Shown one piece after another: positions 25,895 through 33,851 of a stretch of 64,000 nucleotides of DNA. A model generated the notes under the pieces. It saw only the letters and a list, made by a program, of their open reading frames with translations. It ran no database searches and was not told where the DNA came from. Position 1 is the stretch's first letter. Each line of letters starts with the position of its first letter. The translations under genes and the position numbers were made by a program. Source of the stretch: Aurantibacter_A sp965215845 (GTDB lineage: Bacteria; Bacteroidota; Bacteroidia; Flavobacteriales; Flavobacteriaceae); contig CBDCEL010000003.1 of assembly GCA_965215845.1 (NCBI GenBank), forward strand, positions 744,001 through 808,000. The letters run 5' to 3'.

Positions 25895-27457
25895 TTATTC
25901 CGAGACGTATTTTCTGGCCTCTTTCACATCGATTCGCACCCCATCTTTATAGGCAACCAAGAACGAGGTCGTAAAACCTTTGGCGTCGGCTACTTTTTTT
26001 AAAAGATTGGCCTTTATGAAGTTGTCGGCACTGCCATGCATATAGCGATACAGCCCTTTATAGGGCTCTTTTGTTATTTCGCCAAGACCCTTAAAAACGG
26101 CATCATTGGGTGATAGGTCTTTGCCACTTGCCATCAATTGTACCCTAAACTCGATATTTACCTTAGGTTGCTCAACTTCAGCCACCACTTCTTGATCATT
26201 AGAGACCGTTTCGGTTTCTTTGTCGGCCATCTCATCAGGGGTATTGGTCATAGTTTCGGGATTCTCAACTACGGCCGATTTTACCATCTTGATCTCTTCT
26301 TTGACGATTTTAGGTTTACCTGCCTCGTTGACTTCGGTGACCACCACTTCAGCCACTTGCTCTTCCAGCTGGTCGGTCGAATCAACATCTTCGACCCCAA
26401 CAGCTTCATTTTGGTCGTTTTTTGCAATCGATTCCAATGCTTTTTTTTCGGCTTCCTCAATCATGGCAGCAACATCGTCATTCGCAGTTTGCGGTGCTTC
26501 ATTTACGATTTCCTCGGAATCTTTCATGTTTTCAGGGACATCTTCAGCCATTTGATCGGATACATTCGACGAATTGGCCACCGTCTCTTCCACACTGCTT
26601 GAATCGATCATGTCGACGGCAGGATTGTCGGGGTCTGGGGCACTGGGCATTGAACTGATCGAACGCTGTCCGAAAGTGGCAAGCGCGTTGCTCTTATAAC
26701 CCAGGATAGCATCGGCAATGGCAGTTCCCATTTCATATTGCCCTTTTGACGAGTTCAGGTAAGCACCCTCCTTATCATTGGTCAAAAAACCGGTCTCGAC
26801 CAGAACACTTGGCATAAAAGTCTGGTGAAGCACAATAAATCCTGCCTGTTTGACCTTTCTATCTTTCCTTTTGAGCTTATTCGAAAAATTATCTTGAATG
26901 CCCTTGGCCAATGAAATACTCTGATCCAAAAATTCCTCCTGCATAATGGTAAGACCGATAACAGATTCGGGCGAATTGATATCATAGTCGGCATATCTGG
27001 TCGCATAATTATCCTCCAGGTAAATCACCGAATTTTCCTTTTTTGCGATTTCAAAGTTCTGCTCGTTGGCATGCAGCCCTAAAACAAAAGTACCTGCCCC
27101 ATGGGCATCTGAAGAATGAGAATCGCAGTGCACCGATACAAAGAGGTCTGCATTGGCCTTATTGGCGACCTCGCCACGTACATAGAGGTCAACAAAAGTG
27201 TCATCTTTTCGGGTATAGATTACCTTCACACTTGGGTCTTTCTCCAAAATCTTGCCCGCGTGCAACACGATGTTCAACGCAATGTTCTTTTCAAGATAAC
27301 CATTGCCCAAATTTCCAGGATCATGTCCTCCATGGCCTGCATCCAAAACAACTACAAAAGGGTCTTGCGCATATAGACCGGAATAGTTTTTTCCAAAAGA
27401 GAAAAGAAGAAGGGCACACAATAAAATTGGGGTTAGCAGTAGCCGGATTCTGTCCAT
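25895..27457 (-). CDS. N-acetylmuramoyl-L-alanine amidase (AmiC type) with C-terminal SPOR-like domain
   Basis: The protein has 520 residues. After a signal peptide (about 1-30) the Amidase_3 domain runs from about 34 to 250 with zinc ligands in LDAGHGGHDPG (His42), Glu56 and VSVHCDSH, and the catalytic Glu in LVETGFLTN. A low-complexity acidic linker (about 270-430) of Glu, Val, Asp and Ala repeats follows. The last 90 residues (EFRVQLMASGKDL to the end) resemble a SPOR-like peptidoglycan-binding domain. It cleaves the bond between MurNAc and the stem peptide during cell separation or wall remodelling. It is the first gene of its strand block and diverges from lptD. Confidence 0.9.
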   Translation of the reverse strand: MDRIRLLLTPILLCALLLFSFGKNYSGLYAQDPFVVVLDAGHGGHDPGNLGNGYLEKNIALNIVLHAGKILEKDPSVKVIYTRKDDTFVDLYVRGEVANKANADLFVSVHCDSHSSDAHGAGTFVLGLHANEQNFEIAKKENSVIYLEDNYATRYADYDINSPESVIGLTIMQEEFLDQSISLAKGIQDNFSNKLKRKDRKVKQAGFIVLHQTFMPSVLVETGFLTNDKEGAYLNSSKGQYEMGTAIADAILGYKSNALATFGQRSISSMPSAPDPDNPAVDMIDSSSVEETVANSSNVSDQMAEDVPENMKDSEEIVNEAPQTANDDVAAMIEEAEKKALESIAKNDQNEAVGVEDVDSTDQLEEQVAEVVVTEVNEAGKPKIVKEEIKMVKSAVVENPETMTNTPDEMADKETETVSNDQEVVAEVEQPKVNIEFRVQLMASGKDLSPNDAVFKGLGEITKEPYKGLYRYMHGSADNFIKANLLKKVADAKGFTTSFLVAYKDGVRIDVKEARKYVSE

Positions 27458-27521
27458 ATTAAGTAGCTATTTTAGCGCATACAATATGGTTAAATTTATT
27501 GTAATACGCTATTAGGGGAAC

Positions 27522-27541
27522 CAAAAATATATGTAAGTTTG
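27522..27541. promoter_or_regulatory. Divergent -7 elements between amidase and lptD genes
   Basis: On the - strand, TATTTTTG (27529-27522) matches TAnnTTTG and would start the amidase transcript about 57 bases before its ATG. On the + strand, TAAGTTTG (27534-27541) also matches and would start lptD transcription near 27546. No good TTTG -33 element is seen at the right distance for either, so the call is tentative. The + element implies that a TTG at 27539 cannot be the lptD start. Confidence 0.4.
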
Positions 27542-27610
27542 ACCGTGATTCCCGAGAGTACCAAGGGTACGGGTACCGGCCAAACGGTTACAAAAATAGG
27601 ATTTATAGCC

Positions 27611-30319
27611 TTGCAATCAAACAAACATCGCTCACTTTTCGTATTGCTGCTTGTTCTTGGTGTTTTGTCAGGTTTCGCCCAGGAAGACCAAATCATCCCA
27701 CTACCGATAAAGGCTTCGCAGGATACCATAATTGCCCCCTTGTTACTCAGAAATGTCGAGAAAGACACTGTCGAAACCGATTCGGTCAAGGCAATTCAAA
27801 ATTCTGGTGAAGCCCCCCTATTGCTCGATAAAATCAAATACAAGGCAAAAGACTACGTACGCCTCAGCCAAAAAGAACAGAAAATATTTCTCTACAACGA
27901 GGCCGAAATCTATTATCAAGATACCGAACTCAAGGCCGGAATAATTATCATGGATTATGTGAAGAATGAAGTCTATGCAGGCCGTTTAAAAGACTCCTTG
28001 GGCAACTATACCCAATTACCCTATTTTAAACAAGGAGACAATGAGGTAAGGCCCGACTCGATCCGCTTCAATTTTGATACGGAAAAGGCACTGATCTTCA
28101 ATTCCCGTACCGAGCAACAGGCAGGTTTGGGGCAAGTGGGCAGCGATAATATGAAGGTCTATGCTGAAATTACTAAAAAGGAGAATGATTCGGTCTACTT
28201 TTTAAGTGAAGGTAAATTGACCACGGCCAAAGATACGGTCAATCCTGATTACTACATCCGTGTAAGAAAGGCCAAATTCGTACCCAAAAAGAAGGTTATA
28301 GCAGGTTACAGCAATCTCTATATTGCCGATGTGCCAACGCCAATCGCATTACCCTTTGCCTATTTTCCACTTACCGTGGGCCGAACCGCCGGTCTACAGA
28401 TACCTACCTTCGGGAACGACCCGAACAGGGGTTATTTTTTGCAGAATGGCGGTTATTATATTCCTTTCGGAGACGTGGCCGACCTTTTGCTCACTGCAGA
28501 TTTCTATACCAACGGTAGTTATGGCTTTAGGGGGCAATCGATTTATGCAAAGCGCTATCGCTACCGTGGAAACATAAACTTCAGATTCGAGAACCTTGTA
28601 ACCAGCCAAAAAGGATTCAGCGACTATAGCAGAAGTAGTATTTACAACATACAGGTTTCACATTCCCAAGATGCAAAAGCCAGCCCTAATTCTCGATTTT
28701 CGGCATCGGTCAACCTCGGCAGTAGCTCTTATTATCAAAACTCCCTGCTGCAGCAAAACCTTCCATTGACACAGACCAATAGCTTGAATTCCTCGATTTC
28801 GTACTCGAAGACCTTTCCTGCTTACCCATCGGTAAACATGAGTCTTACAGCGTCGCATAATCAAAATACGAATACCAATGTGGTCAATCTGACCCTGCCG
28901 ACTTTTCAGGGAAGCATGGAGCGTATTTTCCCATTTGCAAAAAGGGAAGGTATCAAAAAAGGGGCATTGCAGAACATCAATTTTCAATACGATGTCAATT
29001 ATAGAAATAGCATCACAACGAACGATGAGGATTTTTTGACAGGTAGGATGTTCGAAAATTCCTTGATGGGAGCCCGTCATCGCTTGCCAATAAGCACCAA
29101 TTTCAAGGTCGCCAAGTTCTTTAGTGTTACCATGGGCGGCACATACGAAGATGTATGGGCATGGGAGACCTACAATAAGCGGTTCGATGAGACTGAAAAT
29201 ACAGTGGTCACGGATACGATAGCAGGTTTTGACCGATTCAATAAGTATAACATGAGCGCTAGTGTCGGCACAACCTTATACGGCACCTTCAATTTTGGGG
29301 AGGATAAAAAAATACAGGCGATTCGACATGTCGTTCGACCCTCTTTGAGCTACGGGTACACCCCCTCTTTCGAGCAATTCTACGACGAATATGTCAATGA
29401 AAATGGGGAGGTAGTACAGTTTACCAGGTTTCAAGGCACTTTGAATGGTGCGCCTTCGCTGACAAAATCAAATAGCTTAAGTTTTTCGCTGGCCAACACA
29501 TTTGAAGCCAAAGTGAGGGATAAGGATTCAACGGCGCTGGAGCCAAAAAAAATTCCGCTTTTGAGCAATTTCAATATTTCTACGGGCTACAATTTTGAGG
29601 CCGACTCATTGAAACTGAGCCCATTGAGCGTCAATGGTGGTACAAGTATTCTAGATCAAAAAATGCAAATCAATTTTTCGGCCGGTCTCGACCCATATGC
29701 CATAGATAATAACGGTAGACGAATCAATGTTTGGAACAAAGACAATGGGGGAAGCCTCTTAAGACTTACCAGGGCCAACCTAAACATTAGTTACAAAATC
29801 AGCAATGATACTTTCAGAAAACGAGACGACGATGAAGAAGAGGAAGGGGAGGAAAATCAATACGATTATGTCGCCCAAAGCGGGGGAAGGGACGATGGGC
29901 TTTTCGGAGAAGCAAACGATTACGATCAAAGGCGAAGAGAAAATGAGAGGGATACCGACGATGTGGAAAACCCGATTTATGGCACCAAAATACCCTGGGA
30001 CTTCAATCTAGCATATTCGGCCTCGTATTCCAATTCGGCGCGACAAAATGAATTCAGTAGTCATTCGCTCATGTTCAACGGAAATGTCGAACTATCTCCT
30101 AGATGGAAGGTCGGTGTCACCTCGGGATACGACTTTAAAAACAAGGGATTCACCCTTACCCAGTTCCGATTTCAGCGAGATTTGAAAAGTTTTGACCTGC
30201 GCTTTGATTGGACGCCCTTCGGCACGTATGAACGTTGGTACTTTTTTATAGGCATCAAGAGTTCGATATTGAGCGATCTGAAATGGGAAAATCGAAGCCA
30301 ACCGTCTATCCAAAGGTAA
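27611..30319 (+). CDS. lptD: LptD-like outer membrane LPS-assembly protein
   Basis: With the TTG at 27611 the protein has 902 residues and begins with a good signal peptide (NKHRSLFVLLLVLGVLSGFAQ, cited as LFVLLLVLGVLSGFAQ). Upstream frame back to 27539 adds 24 polar residues and overlaps a -7 element. An OstA/LptA-like beta-jellyroll covers about 60-250 (NEAEIYYQDTELKAG, RVRKAKFVPKKKVIAGY), then a large beta-barrel with aromatic-rich strands to the C-terminus. LptD inserts lipopolysaccharide into the outer leaflet of the outer membrane. An acidic stretch (DDDEEEEGEE) near residue 745 is a likely extracellular loop. ridA follows 118 bp downstream. Confidence 0.85.
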   Translation: MQSNKHRSLFVLLLVLGVLSGFAQEDQIIPLPIKASQDTIIAPLLLRNVEKDTVETDSVKAIQNSGEAPLLLDKIKYKAKDYVRLSQKEQKIFLYNEAEIYYQDTELKAGIIIMDYVKNEVYAGRLKDSLGNYTQLPYFKQGDNEVRPDSIRFNFDTEKALIFNSRTEQQAGLGQVGSDNMKVYAEITKKENDSVYFLSEGKLTTAKDTVNPDYYIRVRKAKFVPKKKVIAGYSNLYIADVPTPIALPFAYFPLTVGRTAGLQIPTFGNDPNRGYFLQNGGYYIPFGDVADLLLTADFYTNGSYGFRGQSIYAKRYRYRGNINFRFENLVTSQKGFSDYSRSSIYNIQVSHSQDAKASPNSRFSASVNLGSSSYYQNSLLQQNLPLTQTNSLNSSISYSKTFPAYPSVNMSLTASHNQNTNTNVVNLTLPTFQGSMERIFPFAKREGIKKGALQNINFQYDVNYRNSITTNDEDFLTGRMFENSLMGARHRLPISTNFKVAKFFSVTMGGTYEDVWAWETYNKRFDETENTVVTDTIAGFDRFNKYNMSASVGTTLYGTFNFGEDKKIQAIRHVVRPSLSYGYTPSFEQFYDEYVNENGEVVQFTRFQGTLNGAPSLTKSNSLSFSLANTFEAKVRDKDSTALEPKKIPLLSNFNISTGYNFEADSLKLSPLSVNGGTSILDQKMQINFSAGLDPYAIDNNGRRINVWNKDNGGSLLRLTRANLNISYKISNDTFRKRDDDEEEEGEENQYDYVAQSGGRDDGLFGEANDYDQRRRENERDTDDVENPIYGTKIPWDFNLAYSASYSNSARQNEFSSHSLMFNGNVELSPRWKVGVTSGYDFKNKGFTLTQFRFQRDLKSFDLRFDWTPFGTYERWYFFIGIKSSILSDLKWENRSQPSIQR

Positions 30320-30322
30320 AGA

Positions 30323-30379
30323 GACTTGAGGTTCGAAGTAAGAGATACGAGGCACGAAATTGAGAAGTACGGAGATTCA
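30323..30379 (+). repeat. Degenerate 7-bp tandem repeat after lptD
   Basis: Just after the lptD stop codon the sequence falls into consecutive 7-base units close to RGTWCGA (for example GGTTCGA at 30330, GATACGA at 30344, GGCACGA at 30351, AGTACGG at 30366), with one unit of eight bases. About eight units are visible. It is non-coding and has no dyad symmetry. Confidence 0.5.
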
Positions 30380-30437
30380 ACCTTTTGAAACAGAATCCAA
30401 AAGTCCCATTATTGGGAAAGGAACATAAACCACGCAA

Positions 30438-30818
30438 ATGAAAACAATTATTTCAACCCCAAACGCCCCAGCTCCAATCGGTCCTTATAACCAGGCTGTA
30501 TTGATTGACAACACCTTGTACATTTCGGGGCAGATTCCAATGGATCCCAAAACCGGAAATTTGATAGAAGGTGATATAGCCAAGGAGACCAAGCAATCGA
30601 TGGAAAACCTCAAGGCTATTTTAAAAGCGGCGGAAATGACATTTGAAAATGTGGTGAAGTCGTCTATCTTCTTAAATGATATGCATCAATTCTCAGAGGT
30701 CAACAAAGTTTATGCCTCTTATTTCAATGAGGAAACTGCACCCGCGCGCGAAACTGTGGAAGTGGCGAACCTTCCGAAATTCGTCAACGTCGAAATCTCG
30801 ATGATCGCCGTAAAATAG
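30438..30818 (+). CDS. ridA: RidA family enamine/imine deaminase
   Basis: The protein has 126 residues, the full family length. It has NAPAPIGPYNQAV, ISGQIPMDPKTG, the conserved Arg in APARETVEVANLP and the Glu in VNVEISMIAVK, which together form the active-site clefts of the trimer. RidA hydrolyses reactive 2-aminoacrylate and related imines made by PLP enzymes. The gene ends 1 bp before the convergent sugar kinase gene. A small TCCCA/TGGGA hairpin lies about 20 bp before the start. Confidence 0.95.
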   Translation: MKTIISTPNAPAPIGPYNQAVLIDNTLYISGQIPMDPKTGNLIEGDIAKETKQSMENLKAILKAAEMTFENVVKSSIFLNDMHQFSEVNKVYASYFNEETAPARETVEVANLPKFVNVEISMIAVK

Positions 30819-30819
30819 C

Positions 30820-31671
30820 CTAAAGAGTCTCTCTATGGAATTCCATTAGACCTTCAATGGGTCGTTGTCTTATGACCCCCACAATCAAATCGTTGCGCTT
30901 TAAGACTTCAATCAACTCGTCCTTCAAATAATAGGCAATACTGCCTACAAAATTGATGGGCACTTTGGTAGCCAATTCAAATTGCATGATGTAATTATTG
31001 ACAAATTGCTGTAGTCCCTTATCGATGACACCTCTACTATATGGGTGATCCTTGTTCTCAATCAAAAATCTTGCGAAAGTTGCCAAATAGGTGTTCGGAT
31101 TGGGCTGCTTGTAAAGGTTTTCCTTAATTACATCGGGGTCGAGATCATATTCCTCGGCGAATTTGATGCCTAGGTCCTGTGGCATTTTATGAAAATAATA
31201 ATCACGTATCAATTTTCTGCCGAAGAAATTTCCGCTTCCGTCATCCATGGGGATATATCCTAGTGAAACTACCTTTTGAAAAAGTTGATGACCATCATAG
31301 TAGCTACAGTTCGAGCCGGTGCCCAAAATACAAACGATGCCTTGATGACCTATTTTGACCGTAGAAAAAATGGCGGCGTAGGTATCCTCTTTGACATCCG
31401 TTTGCGCATTGGGGAAAAAATCCGAAAATATTCCCTTGAGAAAATTTTTCATTCGGTCGGTGCCACAGCCCGCTCCATAAAAATATAGTCGTTTTACCTT
31501 CTCACGATTCTTCGATAGCTCAAAATTATTGGCAAGCCGATCTTCGATGACAGGTCTTGTCAACACCTCGGGGCTCAGACCAAGTGTTTGGGTCATAAAA
31601 AGCTGTTTTCCCTTATCGTCAAGGGCAATCCAATCAGATTTTGTGGCCCCGCTGTCTACTATTAATATCAT
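30820..31671 (-). CDS. BadF/BadG-type N-acetylglucosamine kinase-like protein
   Basis: The protein has 283 residues of the ASKHA fold. The phosphate-1 loop is DSGATKSDW at the N-terminus, and CILGTGSNCSYYDG and MDDGSGNFFGRKLI are the phosphate-2/adenosine region motifs. The family includes eukaryotic-type GlcNAc kinase, so phosphorylation of GlcNAc or a related sugar in the cytoplasm is likely but not proven. It is the third gene of a pfkA-gap-kinase unit with spacers of 25 and 17 bp, suggesting joint expression with glycolysis. Confidence 0.85.
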   Translation of the reverse strand: MILIVDSGATKSDWIALDDKGKQLFMTQTLGLSPEVLTRPVIEDRLANNFELSKNREKVKRLYFYGAGCGTDRMKNFLKGIFSDFFPNAQTDVKEDTYAAIFSTVKIGHQGIVCILGTGSNCSYYDGHQLFQKVVSLGYIPMDDGSGNFFGRKLIRDYYFHKMPQDLGIKFAEEYDLDPDVIKENLYKQPNPNTYLATFARFLIENKDHPYSRGVIDKGLQQFVNNYIMQFELATKVPINFVGSIAYYLKDELIEVLKRNDLIVGVIRQRPIEGLMEFHRETL

Positions 31672-31688
31672 TGGCGTTCCTTGAGGCG

Positions 31689-32690
31689 TTAGAGCGAGTT
31701 TACATGCAAAATCAAGTCTATCATTTTGTTAGAAAATCCGGCCTCGTTGTCGTACCAAGAAATCAGCTTGTAGAATTTCGAATTTAGCTCGATTCCGGCT
31801 CCGGCATCAAAAATGCTCGTACGGGGATCGCTAACAAAATCTTGCGAGACAACAGATTCTTCGGTGTAACCCAAAACACCTTTCAATTCGCCTTCCGAAG
31901 CTGTTTTGAAAGCTTGCTTAACTTCATCATAAGAGGTATCCTTTTCCAATTTAACGGTCAAATCTACAACGGACACGTCAGCAGTTGGAACCCGAAACGC
32001 CATTCCGGTCAATTTACCTTCCAAAGAAGGGATGACCTTGGTAACCGCCTTGGCCGCACCGGTCGATGCCGGAATAATATTCAACATGGCACTTCTGCCC
32101 CCGCGCCAATCTTTTTTTGACGGTCCGTCAACGGTCATCTGTGTCGCAGTGGTTGCGTGAACAGTGGTCATCAAAGCCTCGTCAATTCCAAAATTATCGT
32201 GTAATACTTTGGCCATTGGTGCCAAACAGTTCGTCGTACAAGAGGCATTTGACACTATGGTGTCAGAGGCTTTCACGTCTTCGTGGTTAACGCCCATAAC
32301 GAACATGGGGGCATCTTTTGAAGGGGCTGAAATCACTACTTTTTTGGCTCCTCCGTCAATATGGTATTGGGCCGTTTCAAGCGTCGTGAATATACCGGTA
32401 CATTCTGCAACAATTTCTGCACCAACAGCATCCCAACCAATATTCTTTGGATCCCTTTCGGCAGTTATTCGAACTTCCTTACCGTTGACAACCAGATTGC
32501 CTCCTTCTACCGAAACCGTTCCATCGAACTTGCCGTGTACCGAATCATATTTCAGCAAATAAGCCAAATGATTCACATCGAGCAGGTCATTGATTGCGAC
32601 GACATCCAAATCGTCATTCTTGACGCTCGCCCTAAATACTAACCGCCCAATTCTTCCAAAACCGTTAATTCCTATTTTCAAACTTGACAT
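31689..32690 (-). CDS. gap: Glyceraldehyde-3-phosphate dehydrogenase
   Basis: The protein has 333 residues, full length. The NAD-binding domain starts KIGINGFGRIGR, with Asn34-Asp35 after the second strand pointing to NAD rather than NADP. The catalytic Cys151 lies in SNASCTTNCLAP and the partner His in TTVHATTATQ. It oxidises glyceraldehyde-3-phosphate to 1,3-bisphosphoglycerate. It follows pfkA by 25 bp in the same direction. Confidence 0.97.
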   Translation of the reverse strand: MSSLKIGINGFGRIGRLVFRASVKNDDLDVVAINDLLDVNHLAYLLKYDSVHGKFDGTVSVEGGNLVVNGKEVRITAERDPKNIGWDAVGAEIVAECTGIFTTLETAQYHIDGGAKKVVISAPSKDAPMFVMGVNHEDVKASDTIVSNASCTTNCLAPMAKVLHDNFGIDEALMTTVHATTATQMTVDGPSKKDWRGGRSAMLNIIPASTGAAKAVTKVIPSLEGKLTGMAFRVPTADVSVVDLTVKLEKDTSYDEVKQAFKTASEGELKGVLGYTEESVVSQDFVSDPRTSIFDAGAGIELNSKFYKLISWYDNEAGFSNKMIDLILHVNSL

Positions 32691-32715
32691 TCTTAAGTGT
32701 TTTTATGATTATTAG

Positions 32716-33705
32716 TTATGTTGTCATTATTTCAGAAACCCTTACAAGTTCCTTGTCCATTTTCGTATGGCCCTTTATGGCCTTTTCCAAAGGTGTCAAT
32801 ATCAATTCATTATTTCGAACACCTACCATAAGATTCGTTTTTCCGTCCAAAAGGGCTTCAACGGCCTTAACTCCCATTCTACTGGCAAGTACCCGATCGT
32901 AACAAGTGGGTGAGCCACCTCGCTGCATATGGCCGAGAACGGAAACCCGAACGTCATAAATGGGCAGGTGCTCCTCGACGTACTGCTTCAATTCGAACAC
33001 GTTCTTGCCGGTCGTTTTATCCCCCTCGGCTACAATTACAATACTGGATGATTTACCAGATTTCTTGCTCCTTTTCAACGATTCCAACAGTCGGTCAAGA
33101 CCTAGATCCTCTTCCGGAATCAGAATTTCCTCCGCACCCGCACCTACGCCTGCATTCAAGGCAATGTGCCCGACATCACGACCCATCACCTCGACAAAGA
33201 AAAGTCTGTTATGCGAACTGGCCGTATCACGTATCTTGTCTATCGCTTCGACAACCGTATTCAATGCGGTGTCAAACCCCAGCGTAAAACTCGTGCCAAA
33301 AATATCATTGTCAATGGTTCCTGGAATGCCTATAATCGGAAATTCGTACTCTTTATTGAACTGTAGCGCCCCTGTAAAACTGCCGTCACCACCTATGACG
33401 ACAAAAGCGTCTATTCCCTCGGCCATGAGCTGGTTGTATGCCATCTTTCGACCTTCTTCGGTTCGAAATTCTTCGCAACGGGCCGATTTTAAAATAGTCC
33501 CCCCCTTGTTGATAATATTGTTGACACTTCGCGCGTCCATCGGCTTAAAATCACCTTCGATCATCCCCTCGTAGCCCCTATATATACCAACACAATCGAC
33601 TTTCAGGTAGGCGCATGTTCGAACCACCGAACGTATAGCGGCATTCATACCCGGAGAATCCCCTCCAGATGTGAAAACCCCGATTTTTTTTATAGTCGAC
33701 TCCAT
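32716..33705 (-). CDS. pfkA: 6-phosphofructokinase
   Basis: The protein has 329 residues, as usual for ATP-dependent bacterial PfkA. It has TSGGDSPGMNAAIR for ATP binding, IGGDGSFTGA, the catalytic PGTIDNDIFGT and the substrate-binding MGRDVGHIAL. It phosphorylates fructose-6-phosphate, the committed step of glycolysis. It is the first gene of the pfkA-gap-kinase unit, with a perfect TATCTTTG -7 element 27 bp upstream. Confidence 0.97.
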   Translation of the reverse strand: MESTIKKIGVFTSGGDSPGMNAAIRSVVRTCAYLKVDCVGIYRGYEGMIEGDFKPMDARSVNNIINKGGTILKSARCEEFRTEEGRKMAYNQLMAEGIDAFVVIGGDGSFTGALQFNKEYEFPIIGIPGTIDNDIFGTSFTLGFDTALNTVVEAIDKIRDTASSHNRLFFVEVMGRDVGHIALNAGVGAGAEEILIPEEDLGLDRLLESLKRSKKSGKSSSIVIVAEGDKTTGKNVFELKQYVEEHLPIYDVRVSVLGHMQRGGSPTCYDRVLASRMGVKAVEALLDGKTNLMVGVRNNELILTPLEKAIKGHTKMDKELVRVSEIMTT

Positions 33706-33731
33706 AAAAATTTTTAAGCCAACTAAAGTAG

Positions 33732-33739
33732 CAAAGATA
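33732..33739 (-). promoter_or_regulatory. Candidate -7 element of pfkA
   Basis: TATCTTTG on the - strand is an exact match to TAnnTTTG, placing the transcript start near 33727, about 22 bases before the pfkA ATG. No TTTG is found at the expected -33 distance. The rest of the 146-bp gap (33706-33851) shows nothing else recognisable. Confidence 0.5.
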
Positions 33740-33851
33740 TTTGAAATGCCTACCCGGTATAATTGAATTTTTCAAGCGTATTGCACAAAAAGCAAAACAT
33801 ACGCCATTTTAAAATCAAATCGCAATTTTGGATAGCCGTAAACTGAAAAAA

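Noticed and set aside
27539..27610. N-terminal extension of LptD from TTG at 27539
   Set aside because: It overlaps a TAnnTTTG element and places 24 polar residues before the signal peptide.
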